Shown here piece after piece: positions 18,498 to 26,959 of a stretch of DNA of 64,000 nucleotides. Below the pieces are notes generated by a model, which had not been told where the DNA came from, searched no databases, and saw only the letters and a list, made by a program, of their open reading frames with translations. The first letter of the stretch is position 1; each line of letters opens with the position of its first letter. The stretch covers positions 65,232 through 129,231 of the forward strand of contig NZ_CAKTVX010000007.1 in NCBI RefSeq assembly GCF_934630525.1, written 5' to 3'. This stretch comes from an uncultured Slackia sp. (GTDB taxonomy: Bacteria; Actinomycetota; Coriobacteriia; Coriobacteriales; Eggerthellaceae). The position numbers were made by a program, and so were the translations under genes.

Positions 18498-18569
18498 CAA
18501 CTTGCTAACTTTTTGACAAGTTTAGCAAGTTAGTTGATAAGTTAGCAAGTTGTTTAGCAAGTTAGCAAA
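18498..18569. repeat. Iteron-like direct repeats (TTAGCAAGTTAG) upstream of the AlbA regulator
   Basis: Four direct copies of TTAGCAAG/TTAGCAAA begin near 18522, 18542, 18554 and 18562, and one inverted copy CTTGCTAA lies at 18501-18508, within 90 bp of the regulator start (18478). Read on the minus strand the core is TTGCTAAC. Such arrays are typical of cooperative autoregulatory operators or iterons. No replication genes are present, so an operator is the simpler reading. Confidence 0.65.
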
Positions 18570-18798
18570 TTTTGGATTGCTCTAACGGATGGCTTGAGTC
18601 CGAGGATGGCTTTGAAATCCATCTGATCGAGGGATTTACACCTTGTTTCGGTCATTCAAATTGATAAAGAGTCTAGCATTGTGGACCGAACAAGGGACCT
18701 CGCGAGCCCTTGGCTCCTCAGGTGGCAGAATCCATGTAGCAGGAAGGGCTTTCGATTTTAGGCCAATGCAAGAAAAGCATTATGCCCGTCAAAACAGG
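18570..18798. other. Intergenic region between the AlbA regulator and the Abi remnant
   Basis: About 230 bp (about 320 bp including the repeat array) with no coding frame I can support. It may hold scrambled 3' sequence of the broken Abi gene, which ends abruptly at 18799. Confidence 0.35.
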
Positions 18799-19011
18799 CT
18801 ACAGCGCCAGTTGCTTTCTGAGGTTTTGCATCGTGATCATATGGAGTTCATCACTGTACTTAACCAGTAGGGTTTCGGCATCCTTATAGCCGTTTACTAT
18901 CGAATAGTAGTTTTCACGTAGCAGAATGGTGGAGGCTTCCTCGCCGATGCGCATGCCCCTGGTTTCCAGGACATGGATTTGCTCGGCGATGGTTTTGAAT
19001 TCCTTCAACAT
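18799..19011 (-). pseudogene. Truncated Abi (AbiD/F, Abi_2) family abortive-infection gene
   Basis: The first ~45 residues match the Abi_2 family N-terminus: FKTIAEQIHVLETRGMRIG and ILLRENYYSIVNGYKD. Homology then stops and the frame ends after 70 residues, whereas family members are about 300 residues. AGGGAGG precedes the ATG, so a short product could be translated, but the catalytic HEPN-like region is missing. A structured leader lies upstream. Confidence 0.65.
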
Positions 19012-19028
19012 GCCTCCCTATAAAATCA

Positions 19029-19091
19029 GAGGGCCGCTGGTTGCCCAACGACCCTCCTTTGTCCCTGCCTCACGTAGAGTCCACAAGGACT
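19029..19091 (-). ncRNA. Structured leader of the Abi remnant, possible abiF-type RNA
   Basis: On the minus strand two hairpins precede the Abi start by about 20 nt: AGTCC/GGACT with a 4-nt loop (19078-19091) and a 12-bp stem with a GCAA loop (19029-19056), whose only irregular pairs are G-U on this strand. A conserved RNA motif (abiF RNA) is known upstream of AbiF genes. I cannot verify a match to its consensus by eye. Confidence 0.35.
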
Positions 19092-19227
19092 GTTTCACTG
19101 AAAATATCATAAACCAAGTACTCATTGTGATTGGTGACAATTCAGCGAAAATCCGAAAGACCTCCAAGTGCATCCAAGGGGTTAATTTGCAAATTCGTCT
19201 GAACGCTTAGCTTTCTTTTTGCACAGC

Positions 19228-20067
19228 CTACATGTCTAAATTCAAGTCGTCTGCATACATGGGGAACATCCTCACTTTGTGGGCGCCCTTGAAGAACAGC
19301 GCGGTCCATAGCGCCACCGAAATAACGTAGAGCGCCCATGCGACGCATGCCAACATCGCCGATGGTATGGTAATGCATGAGGCTGCCAAAATGAGCGCTG
19401 CAACGGTGAGCGCCATCCAGCCCAGTGCATAGGGGCGGTACGGCTGCTTCATCGCGTCGTACGCCACGCCATAGCCCACATGCTTCATCCTCGAAACATA
19501 GGCCGTTTGCACTGCTGCCGCCGCTATTGTCGCCACAAGTGCGCATGCGAGGATTTTGTCGGCTGCCGCATCCCCTTCTAGCAGCGCGAGAGTATATGCC
19601 CCCATGAATCCTGCCGCTACGGCGGTTAGCAAGAACAGCGCGAATACAAGCTTTGTACTCCAGGCTGGTCGCGATTTCATCTGATATGCGAGCCCCGTGC
19701 ATACGAGAAATGCGAGCGCCAAAACGGAAGCGATACACAGAAGCACCGTGCTGGCCGCGCCAGCGTTGAATGCGATTCCATCAAGGCCCGCAGCGATCAG
19801 AGCCACGCCAAGAAACGGCGTGATGATGCCCTCTTGCGTGAGGTGCGATTTTGGGTTCGAGAACGCGTTGAAAAATCTCGACGGGCGTTGTAGATGGAAC
19901 ACCGAGGCAATGCCGCCTGCGCATAAGAGCGCCAGGGTGATGAGACATGCGATATTCGAGGGAAGTTGTGAACCCAATACCGCATTGGCGAATACCACGC
20001 ACAGCAAAAGCCCTAATCCAGCGCGTTGGCATGCCGTCGATATCACGAGAGGCCAATGGACTTGCAT
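19228..20067 (-). CDS. DmsC-like membrane anchor subunit of a molybdopterin oxidoreductase
   Basis: 279 residues with about eight hydrophobic segments, matching the DmsC anchor family that carries quinol electrons to or from a DmsAB core. Family features include HLQRPSRFFNAFSNPKSHLT near residues 57-76. The gene overlaps the end of the Fe-S subunit gene by 25 nt. It is last in the operon ferredoxin - MopB - Fe-S - anchor. Because the catalytic subunit has no Tat signal, the anchor may hold a cytoplasm-facing complex. Confidence 0.85.
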   Translation of the reverse strand: MQVHWPLVISTACQRAGLGLLLCVVFANAVLGSQLPSNIACLITLALLCAGGIASVFHLQRPSRFFNAFSNPKSHLTQEGIITPFLGVALIAAGLDGIAFNAGAASTVLLCIASVLALAFLVCTGLAYQMKSRPAWSTKLVFALFLLTAVAAGFMGAYTLALLEGDAAADKILACALVATIAAAAVQTAYVSRMKHVGYGVAYDAMKQPYRPYALGWMALTVAALILAASCITIPSAMLACVAWALYVISVALWTALFFKGAHKVRMFPMYADDLNLDM

Positions 20068-20645
20068 AGTGTCTCAGCTCCTTTCCGGGGAACGAGATAG
20101 ATCACCTTTGGGTCATTCCCGAATTCGGGATGCACGCGGAACACGCGGTCGGCGTTTTCGGCGAGCACCTTTGAGATGCGGGAATCGGGGTCGTTCATGT
20201 CGCCGGCAACGCGTGCACCCGTAGTGCAGGTATAGCAGCACAGCGGCTGTTCGGCGGCGTCGAGCTTGTCGACGCACAGCGTGCATTTCTCGACGACCTT
20301 CGTATTGGGGTTCAGCGTGCGCGCCTCATACGGGCATGCCCATACGCAATATTGGCAGCCGAAGCAGCGATTCGCGTCGACGAGTACCACGCCTTCGTCG
20401 GTTTTGAATGTCGCCTTTGTGGGACACACGTCTATACAGCTCGGGTTTTCGCAGTGCATGCACCCGTTGGGAAAGTAAAACAACTCGAGAGCATCGGGCC
20501 ATTGCCCTATGGGGCCCATTCGGTATACACGTGTGCGGAAAACGCCCAAATCCACGTCGTTTTCCATTTTGCAGGCCACGGAGCAAGCCTGGCAGCCTGA
20601 GCATTTATCGAGGTCTATGACCATTCCGTATTTCTTCTCGGCCAC
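20043..20645 (-). CDS. DmsB-like four-cluster 4Fe-4S electron transfer subunit
   Basis: 200 residues with four ferredoxin-type cysteine groups: CSGCQACSVAC (about 15), CMHCENPSCIDVCP (about 62), CFGCQYCVWACP (about 93) and CTLC...CCYTC (about 121-140). This is the typical arrangement of DmsB/PsrB/TtrB subunits that wire the molybdopterin subunit to the membrane anchor. It starts 3 nt after the MopB stop and overlaps the anchor gene. Confidence 0.9.
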   Translation of the reverse strand: MAEKKYGMVIDLDKCSGCQACSVACKMENDVDLGVFRTRVYRMGPIGQWPDALELFYFPNGCMHCENPSCIDVCPTKATFKTDEGVVLVDANRCFGCQYCVWACPYEARTLNPNTKVVEKCTLCVDKLDAAEQPLCCYTCTTGARVAGDMNDPDSRISKVLAENADRVFRVHPEFGNDPKVIYLVPRKGAETLCKSIGLS

Positions 20646-20648
20646 GGC

Positions 20649-23009
20649 TCAATCACCTTCCTTGCTCGAGGGGTTGGCCTTTTTGACGATGCGGACAAGC
20701 GTCGAGCGCAGGCCCGGCGTCATGTATTCGTTGCTGTAGTACTTGCTCGAGGTGAGTACGTTTGCATTGCACATGTCGTTTGGGTAGTCTTCCTTGTCGA
20801 GCGCTTTGCATCCTTGCCACCAGCCATGCGGAATCACGCATATGCGCGGGTCGAGGCCGACCGTGGGGCGTGCTTTCATCACGATGCGCCCTGTTGGGCT
20901 TTCCACGAAACACCAGTCTCCATACGCAATGCCCAGCTCATCGGCCACGCTCTGGTGGAACATGACCTGCGGATCGGGAACGATTTCGCGCAGTTGGGGA
21001 ATGCCCCGGTACGCCGAGTGGTAATAGACTGGATAGCGGCGCCCCGTGACAGCGGTCAGCGGGTATTCTTCGGCAATTTCCGGCGTGGTGTACACGCTTT
21101 GTTTCGGCTCGCTCGCGCTGGGGAACGGGTTCAGCCCGCTCATGAGGCCGACTGTGAAATACAGCTCAGCGCGGCCCGTACCCGTGGGTGCTGCAATGCC
21201 GTTTTGTTCGTAGTCGCGGCTCGGCATCTGGGGCACGTGGTGGATCCATTGCTTCTTGAGCTCGTTCCATGTGATGCCCGCATGGGTCTGCTCAAGCTGC
21301 CATTCGAACAGCTCGTCATCGGTTTCCCATGGCCACCAATCGGGGTGCAGGCGTCGGCCCAGTGTGCGCCAGAACCACACGTCGCTTCGACGCTCATAGA
21401 GCGGTTCGACGGCATGTTGCTGGGCGAATACCCACTCGCTGCACACCTCGTCGGCCAGGTAGTCGCGCTCGGCCCAATGCGTCGAAGGCAGCACCAAATC
21501 GGCTAGCTGTGCGGTGGGTGACATGTAGTAATCCATTGTGCAGAGCAAATCGAGGTTCATCAGACCCTCGCGCACCTTCTTGGTATCCTCCGACCACGAC
21601 AGCGGGTTTCCCTGTACGTGAATATAGCCTTTGATTGGGTAAGGCTTGCCGGTTTTCATTGCCTCGAAGCACATAGCGGTGTTCGACGAGCCGTTGAATG
21701 TGCCCGCTGCGCGTTCGTCTTTCAGTCGTTTCTCTTCGTGCGTCTCGGGGTTGGCGCCCGAGAGGGTGAACATCTGATTCCAGAACGGCATGGAAAGGTT
21801 GCCGCCCTTTTTCTCAAGGTTTCCGCAGATGGCGATGATGATATTGATGAGTTGGATGGAATCGCGGCAATTCGTCTGTTCTTCGATGCCTTGGAAGACC
21901 TCGATGCATGCGCTGGGGGCTGTTGCATAGGTACGTGCGCTTTCGCGAATCACCTCTGCGGGACACCAGCATTTTTCGGCAGCCGCCTCGGGCGTCCACT
22001 CATCGGCAATTTCCTTCAGGCCAATCCAGACGGTTTTTACAGGTATCGGATTGCCGTCGGCCCCGGTTACGGTGCCACGGTATTCCAGCTCAACTTCATC
22101 GGTGCGCTCCTGCAGCGGGTGCAGCTGGCCATCTTTGCCCATGAACAGCATGACTTGCTGGTTGCCGCCTTCTTTTACCAGTGACTCATTGAGCGGAGCG
22201 TTCACGCCTTCGATGATGAGCATGGGCGCATTGGTGAACTTCTTCGTGAAATAATCGTCGTAGAGGCCCTCGTTCATAATCACGTTGAGCCATGCCATCG
22301 CCAAATAGGTGTCGGATCCTGGGCGAAGGCCCACGAAATGATCGGCTTTTGCCGCAAGCGGGTGCTCGAAGAATGGGTCGATGACGATGAGCTTGGCGCC
22401 GCGGTCGCGCGAGCGACCGACTTGGCCCGACGTATACGTGGCTTCGGTCCACATAGTGTTGCAGCCCCACATCACGATGCAGTCGGAACTGTCGAAGTCG
22501 ACACCATCGAATATGGGGAACATGCCGAATTGCAGAATGGACTGCACCATCATAGGCACCAGGCAGATGTTGCCTGGCGACAGCGAGTGGTTCACTGCGC
22601 CGCCGGCATTCGACGAACGGCTCGTCCACTGATTGGTGCCGCGGCCTGTGCCTTGGCCATACGCAACGGCTTCGGCTCCGTATTCGTCGCAGATTTCTTC
22701 GATGCGTTGCGCAAGCCATTCGATGGCCTCGTCCCAGGTGATGCGCTCCCACTGACCTGCGCCGCGCGGCGTACCGGCTTTGCGCCGCAACGGATAACGC
22801 AGCCTGTCGGGGTCATAGAGTATCTTCGGCGCGGCGAGGCCCTTTGCGCACATGCGGCCTTGGCTGCGCGGATCTTCCGGGTTGCCCTTGACCCCTACGA
22901 GCTTTCCGTTCTTGTCTACCTCGCATAAGACTCCGCATTTCGCATGGCATTCGAAGCAGTTAGTCTTCACGATTTTGCCGCCATCGGGCAGCTGTACGAC
23001 AGACGACAC
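20649..23009 (-). CDS. Molybdopterin-dependent oxidoreductase catalytic subunit (DMSO reductase superfamily, no Tat signal)
   Basis: 786 residues. An N-terminal [4Fe-4S] site (C18-x2-C21-x3-C25, with C54 in GRMCAKG) is followed by the bis-MGD fold. SPGNICLVP places Cys149 where a Cys metal ligand is found in related enzymes. The C-terminal dinucleotide-binding segment (PLTAVTGRRYPVYYHSAYRG) is present. The GTG start is supported by AGGGGG 6 nt upstream, and no twin-arginine sequence precedes the cluster, unlike most DmsA proteins. The substrate cannot be read from sequence. A thiosulfate/polysulfide-reductase-like or acetylene-hydratase-like enzyme is possible. Confidence 0.85.
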   Translation of the reverse strand: MSSVVQLPDGGKIVKTNCFECHAKCGVLCEVDKNGKLVGVKGNPEDPRSQGRMCAKGLAAPKILYDPDRLRYPLRRKAGTPRGAGQWERITWDEAIEWLAQRIEEICDEYGAEAVAYGQGTGRGTNQWTSRSSNAGGAVNHSLSPGNICLVPMMVQSILQFGMFPIFDGVDFDSSDCIVMWGCNTMWTEATYTSGQVGRSRDRGAKLIVIDPFFEHPLAAKADHFVGLRPGSDTYLAMAWLNVIMNEGLYDDYFTKKFTNAPMLIIEGVNAPLNESLVKEGGNQQVMLFMGKDGQLHPLQERTDEVELEYRGTVTGADGNPIPVKTVWIGLKEIADEWTPEAAAEKCWCPAEVIRESARTYATAPSACIEVFQGIEEQTNCRDSIQLINIIIAICGNLEKKGGNLSMPFWNQMFTLSGANPETHEEKRLKDERAAGTFNGSSNTAMCFEAMKTGKPYPIKGYIHVQGNPLSWSEDTKKVREGLMNLDLLCTMDYYMSPTAQLADLVLPSTHWAERDYLADEVCSEWVFAQQHAVEPLYERRSDVWFWRTLGRRLHPDWWPWETDDELFEWQLEQTHAGITWNELKKQWIHHVPQMPSRDYEQNGIAAPTGTGRAELYFTVGLMSGLNPFPSASEPKQSVYTTPEIAEEYPLTAVTGRRYPVYYHSAYRGIPQLREIVPDPQVMFHQSVADELGIAYGDWCFVESPTGRIVMKARPTVGLDPRICVIPHGWWQGCKALDKEDYPNDMCNANVLTSSKYYSNEYMTPGLRSTLVRIVKKANPSSKEGD

Positions 23010-23114
23010 GTTTCCCCCTTTCGCCTGTTTTCCTTGCCATCGATTGTGGCGGTGCTTGCCATGCTCGGCAAACAGGGAAACGGGGTTGGCGGCACAAGGA
23101 AATGTTGTTAAGGA

Positions 23115-23315
23115 TTAGTTGAGCCAGATGCCGTGCTTCAGGGAAATTGCGCGAAGTTTGCATGCGGAAGCACACGATCCGCATGCATCGCATAGGTCGT
23201 AGTTGATTTGGGCATTCTCCATGTCGATTTTGATAGCTCCGCGCGGACATGCCTTTGCGCACGCGCCGCATCTACAGCATGCCGCAGTGTTAATTGCGTA
23301 GCGTCGCGTTTTCAT
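23115..23315 (-). CDS. Small 2[4Fe-4S] ferredoxin-like protein
   Basis: 66 residues with two cysteine groups, CCRCGACAKACP (about 13-24) and CDACGSCASACK (about 42-53). The second lacks the usual final C-P. Its ATG overlaps the LysR stop (ATGA), and it precedes the molybdoenzyme gene by about 105 bp. It is probably a cytoplasmic electron carrier or assembly helper for the molybdoenzyme, which fits a cytoplasmic catalytic subunit. Confidence 0.8.
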   Translation of the reverse strand: MKTRRYAINTAACCRCGACAKACPRGAIKIDMENAQINYDLCDACGSCASACKLRAISLKHGIWLN

Positions 23316-24316
23316 GGATGGCTCCGATTCCAGTTATAGCCGAATGCGTCGCCTGTAAGCGACCCATATCGTTCCTGGTAAGGGGCGCATGCCATTGCAA
23401 GGTACTTTCGCAGAAAGTTCGCGAATTGCGCTTCGGGCGTGTCGGGCGCGACGTTTCCCAGAAAACCTATCGAGAAGTACACGCTGTCTTTAATGGGAAC
23501 GAACGCGGTCGAGCCATGCTGGCGCTGCAGATAGCTTGAGAAAGAGTCGCTGAACGTGACGGCGCCGTCTCGCTCCATGGCGCGCGCGAGCATGCTCGTG
23601 TTGGTCGTATTTTGCTGGATGTTGGGTTCGAGCCCGTTGAAGAGCTTGCCCACCACTTTATTGAGGAAGGGCTCGCTGTAGAACACGATAGGGTATTTGC
23701 ACAGCTCATCGCGCGTAATTGAATCCTTGCTCGCCAACGCGCAGCTTGTCGAGCATGCTGCCATAAGCTCAGAATTCACGAGGGGCTCGAACTCGTGGTT
23801 CATGCGGCTAATCGTTTTGTCCATGCCCGGCATGCAGCAGATGATTGCGAGTGGCTGGCGTCCTTGCTGTGTCGCGCGACGTGCCGATGGGTATCCCTCA
23901 GCGAAATCGTCGACAATACGGAAGAGATCGCGTTCGGTGACGCGCAGTCGCGTTCCGGGCGTTGTCGCTTCGTAATCGAGGAACAATTCTTCGAGTGCTG
24001 CCGAGGCAAACGGCGTGGTAAGGATCTCGACGGTATGGAGGTTTTGCGTCGTTGCTTCCATGGGCGCCGACGCGATTGCCAGCATGCGCCGGTGGGAATC
24101 GATGATGCGTTGGGCCTCCGAGGCAATTGCCCTCCCCCGCTCGGTGAGCTCGAGTTTGGGGCCGCCGCGTGTGAATAGGGGCGTGCCGAGCTCTTTCTCA
24201 AGTGCTTTAAGGGCCGAGGACACACCCTGCTGCGATATGAAATGCTGTTTAGCGGTACGAGAAACCGAGCCGTGTTCGGCGACGGATAAAAACAACTCAA
24301 GTGATTCGATGCGCAT
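23312..24316 (-). CDS. LysR-family transcriptional regulator
   Basis: 334 residues. A winged HTH lies at 1-60 (SVSRTAKQHFISQQGVSSAL, about 17-36), followed by a periplasmic-binding-protein-like effector domain. It is encoded in the same direction as, and 4 nt overlapping, the ferredoxin, so regulator and molybdoenzyme operon may share a transcript. LysR proteins usually activate neighbouring genes on binding a substrate-like effector. Here it likely senses the molybdoenzyme substrate. Confidence 0.88.
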   Translation of the reverse strand: MRIESLELFLSVAEHGSVSRTAKQHFISQQGVSSALKALEKELGTPLFTRGGPKLELTERGRAIASEAQRIIDSHRRMLAIASAPMEATTQNLHTVEILTTPFASAALEELFLDYEATTPGTRLRVTERDLFRIVDDFAEGYPSARRATQQGRQPLAIICCMPGMDKTISRMNHEFEPLVNSELMAACSTSCALASKDSITRDELCKYPIVFYSEPFLNKVVGKLFNGLEPNIQQNTTNTSMLARAMERDGAVTFSDSFSSYLQRQHGSTAFVPIKDSVYFSIGFLGNVAPDTPEAQFANFLRKYLAMACAPYQERYGSLTGDAFGYNWNRSHP

Positions 24317-24632
24317 GCGGCCCCCTTGATTTTCGCCTCATAGCATAGCATGTGGGCTCTCGGCTGCGTTGGGTATCTCCTTCGGTACGGGCTGTGGTTT
24401 GCCTTTGCTTGTGCACGCCCGTCAAAAAACTTTTCGTTTGCCCGCTCGCGTTCGATGTTTTCTTTCGCGGTAGGTTTAGGAACCGGGTGTAATGCCCGAC
24501 GATAGCTTTTTGGTCGCGTTCTATGAAAATGCCCTGGGGTTCGCGGAAAACAATCTGTCTCGAGAAGATCTTAATGCGCGCCCCTTTTCGAGAATCCCGA
24601 TTTGCTGCGCAACGTCGATCCGAAAGAGGCGC
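24317..24632. other. Intergenic region, no gene supported
   Basis: About 315 bp. Short plus-strand frames near 24492-24655 read peptide-like stretches in two different frames but have no ribosome site and no recognisable family. It may hold the LysR promoter (minus strand). No hairpin stands out. Confidence 0.35.
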
Positions 24633-25463
24633 TTAGGCGGAATGCATCTCCTGGTTCCTCTTTTTAATCGCTTCGTTGACGTTTTCGGCATATTCTTCGT
24701 AGTTCTTTGGCTTCAGGGGGTACAGAGGCGCGAACATTTCAACTTCGCCCTCTTCCGTTACGAACGAGCCTGTGAGTATCTGTCTTTTGCAGAAGCCTCT
24801 GAAGTCACCAAAATATGCGAAATCTTCGGCATAGTATTGAAGCGAATCGAAGATGCGCATCAAATTCGCTTTCACTTTTTCGAATTGTCCATCATCGAAA
24901 AAGAGCTTCGACGCCTCTCGTACAAACGCCGATGCGCCGCGCTGGTGATTGGTCGATGAAACTTCGGGACAGGCATAGAATGTTTTCAAGCACAGTAAGG
25001 TTACATCAATCCTGTCGTAAACGCCCCTTTCCCCACCACGGGCCTGGTTGAGCGTTTCATGGAATCCGCCGCTGTTTCCTCGCGGGAACAGGACATGGCC
25101 CCCGAGCTTTCGACTTTCTTTAAGGAACTCGCGAATGCGGGAGTCTGCCTCTGGGGCGTCAATTCCGTGTTCTGAATAGTAATCTTTAAGCCAGTGCACG
25201 CTCGGGCCAAGGTAGTCTACGGAGAGCAGAATCTTTTGGCTGCCTGATAGCACCTCGATGTCTCGGAAGGGTCTACTTTGGGAGGGGTTGCGCCCATAAT
25301 TCTTTTCGGCGGAAACCCGCGCTTCATTCGTCTGGGGTCCCCAAAAAGCCTCTACCAAGCCTTCTTTGAGGATTATCGATTCGGAATCGGGGTCGGGGCG
25401 ATTGTCGAGATCGTAGTTTGCCGTGGCCAAATCGTGCAGGTAATTGAATTCAAGAGAATGCAT
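24633..25463 (-). CDS. Hypothetical cytoplasmic protein (DUF6994-like)
   Basis: 276 residues from the ATG that has GGAGGG 5 nt upstream. Two in-frame ATGs 4 and 8 codons earlier lack such a site. There is no signal peptide or membrane segment. Features include NYLHDLATANYDLDNRPDPD near the start and HVLFPRGNSGGFHETLNQAR in the middle, a pattern I associate with an uncharacterised DUF6994-type family. No catalytic motif is evident. It is separated by about 80 bp from the metallophosphoesterase and appears monocistronic. Confidence 0.75.
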   Translation of the reverse strand: MHSLEFNYLHDLATANYDLDNRPDPDSESIILKEGLVEAFWGPQTNEARVSAEKNYGRNPSQSRPFRDIEVLSGSQKILLSVDYLGPSVHWLKDYYSEHGIDAPEADSRIREFLKESRKLGGHVLFPRGNSGGFHETLNQARGGERGVYDRIDVTLLCLKTFYACPEVSSTNHQRGASAFVREASKLFFDDGQFEKVKANLMRIFDSLQYYAEDFAYFGDFRGFCKRQILTGSFVTEEGEVEMFAPLYPLKPKNYEEYAENVNEAIKKRNQEMHSA

Positions 25464-25543
25464 TGAGCCCTCCATTTGTCTATACATTCATGGTCTCGAT
25501 TGCTGCCGAGGCGCGGTGGTCCGCTTGAAGGCTGTCCACGGCG

Positions 25544-26314
25544 CTAAAGACGCCTTTTGCGCGGCCACAGCTCCCAGTACTCCTCTGTGCTTTCGTCGTA
25601 GGCAAACACGGGGATCTGCCCCGTTTTCATGACGGCGCCGTCGATATAGAAATGCGACGCGCCGTCGTGCCACACGCCTTCGTAGCCCGCAATGCCCGAG
25701 ACAGTTTCGGTGGCGATGTGCCCGCTTATGATGTCGAGCGCGAATTTTTGCCCCACGAATTCCGGCTGCATAGTCGTGAAGGCCTCCTCAAATGTGCCTA
25801 TTCGCCACAAATCGCCCGCGTCTTCGTCGATTCCAGCATGCACGAAGACCTGCTTGTATGGCGTTTCGTAGTAATATGAAAGTTTCCGTATCCAGGAAAG
25901 CACATCGGCGTGGTTCGTTTTCATGCAATCGACGACGAATCGGTAGGCTTCTTCGAACTTTCTACGCGCGAGCAGGCGTTTTACCTGGCTAAACGCATCT
26001 TCCTCAAGAAAGCTTTTTGCAGTTGCGAGGTTGGAATCAGCAAGAATCCAACCTTGAGTAAACGCCGGGTCGCCGACCATGGCGCAGTATTCCAACAGCA
26101 TTTCCTCGTGGTTGCCTCTTAGTGCGATTACCTGACCAGGATAAACGCGCTGGAGCTCCATGATTTTTTGGTAGACCTCAAGGCTCGCCGGGCCCCGGTC
26201 GCAGTAATCGCCGCACAGGATAAGCGTCGAATGCCCATCCGACAGGTCGACGAAGGAAAGCGATTTTTCGAAGGCGTCGATGCAGCCATGGATGTCGCTC
26301 ATTGCATAAATCAT
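25544..26314 (-). CDS. Calcineurin-like metallophosphoesterase (PrpE/ApaH-like)
   Basis: 256 residues with all metal-site motifs: SDIHGC (7-12), GDYCDRGP, RGNHEEM, FVHAGID, and a late SGH. This matches the bacterial serine/threonine phosphatase / diadenosine tetraphosphatase-like group. The ATG at 26314 follows GGAAGAG at 9 nt. A longer frame starts 26 codons upstream but would begin inside the operator hairpin. Its promoter carries two copies of a GC-rich palindrome shared with the next upstream gene. Confidence 0.87.
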   Translation of the reverse strand: MIYAMSDIHGCIDAFEKSLSFVDLSDGHSTLILCGDYCDRGPASLEVYQKIMELQRVYPGQVIALRGNHEEMLLEYCAMVGDPAFTQGWILADSNLATAKSFLEEDAFSQVKRLLARRKFEEAYRFVVDCMKTNHADVLSWIRKLSYYYETPYKQVFVHAGIDEDAGDLWRIGTFEEAFTTMQPEFVGQKFALDIISGHIATETVSGIAGYEGVWHDGASHFYIDGAVMKTGQIPVFAYDESTEEYWELWPRKRRL

Positions 26315-26373
26315 AGGCGGGCTCTTCCTAGGTTGTAGCCGTTTGCAATGGGGCGGTTTTCCCAATAAGGTAC

Positions 26374-26423
26374 GCGGGCGTGCTCCCGCCATTAATAATA
26401 CGGGAGTACACCCGCCCTGTCAA
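26374..26423 (-). promoter_or_regulatory. Strong promoter with two palindromic operators for the metallophosphoesterase
   Basis: Minus strand: consensus TTGACA (26418-26423), a 17-bp spacer, TATTAT (26395-26400). The spacer is filled by the imperfect palindrome GCGGGTGTACTCCCG (26401-26415). A second palindrome (GCGGGAGCACGCCCGC on the minus strand, 26374-26389) covers the start point. The two can also pair with each other into a long RNA stem with G-U pairs. The arrangement suggests tight repression. Confidence 0.65.
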
Positions 26424-26472
26424 TGAGAAATAGAGGCTAGGGCCTTTTGTCTCCATAAGCTTTTCTTTTTAG

Positions 26473-26913
26473 TTATGCCAGGCGGTTGAAGACACCGCTG
26501 AAGCAGTCGCGTTCGTGGTGTTCGATGGCGTACAGTGCGCGCAGCACGGCCCGTAGGGCAAAATTGGTGTACACCATGCGCACGCCCGGGAAATCGAGCT
26601 TTGCGAGCGCGGCGCGAAAGGCTTCGAGCTTCAAGAAGAACGCTTCGGATCCAAACAAAGAGGCTTCGTAGCGTGTGGCGCCGTCGAAAGAAGCAGGAAC
26701 GTCGAATACGGCGAGTGGCATGCCTATAAGCGCGTAAAAGTTGATTTTGCCGTATTCCTCTTCGAATGAATCAACGCGTTCGAGCGCATATTCGATGCAG
26801 GCGGTAAAAGAAGGCATGTTGGAGATGCCGTCCCTTACGCAGCATTTCGCGGCAAAGGGAACAAGGATGGCGACCTCTCGGGCGCATTTCACGTTCTTCT
26901 TTTGCAGGGCCAT
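26473..26913 (-). CDS. Hypothetical protein, 146 residues
   Basis: The start at 26913 is supported by AAGGGGA 6 nt upstream. The frame continues 29 codons further upstream without a ribosome site. No membrane segment, signal or known motif is visible. The protein is Ala/Phe rich with FDVPASFDGATRYEASLFGS in the middle and an alpha-helical C-terminus. It lies about 100 bp downstream of the ABC exporter gene but has its own operator-bearing promoter, so it may not belong to the peptide cluster. Function unknown. Confidence 0.7.
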   Translation of the reverse strand: MALQKKNVKCAREVAILVPFAAKCCVRDGISNMPSFTACIEYALERVDSFEEEYGKINFYALIGMPLAVFDVPASFDGATRYEASLFGSEAFFLKLEAFRAALAKLDFPGVRMVYTNFALRAVLRALYAIEHHERDCFSGVFNRLA

Positions 26914-26959
26914 GCGTTTCCCCTTAAGCGATATAGGTTCGATGCGGAATAGCGTCCTA

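Noticed and set aside
18498..18569. Repeats as a plasmid-type origin or CRISPR array
   Set aside because: Units are 8-12 bp with irregular 8-20 bp spacing; no spacers of constant size, no rep or cas gene. An operator array is simpler.
24492..24959. 155-codon plus-strand frame starting before the hypothetical gene
   Set aside because: Most of it is antisense to the 24633-25463 gene; the first part has no ribosome site.
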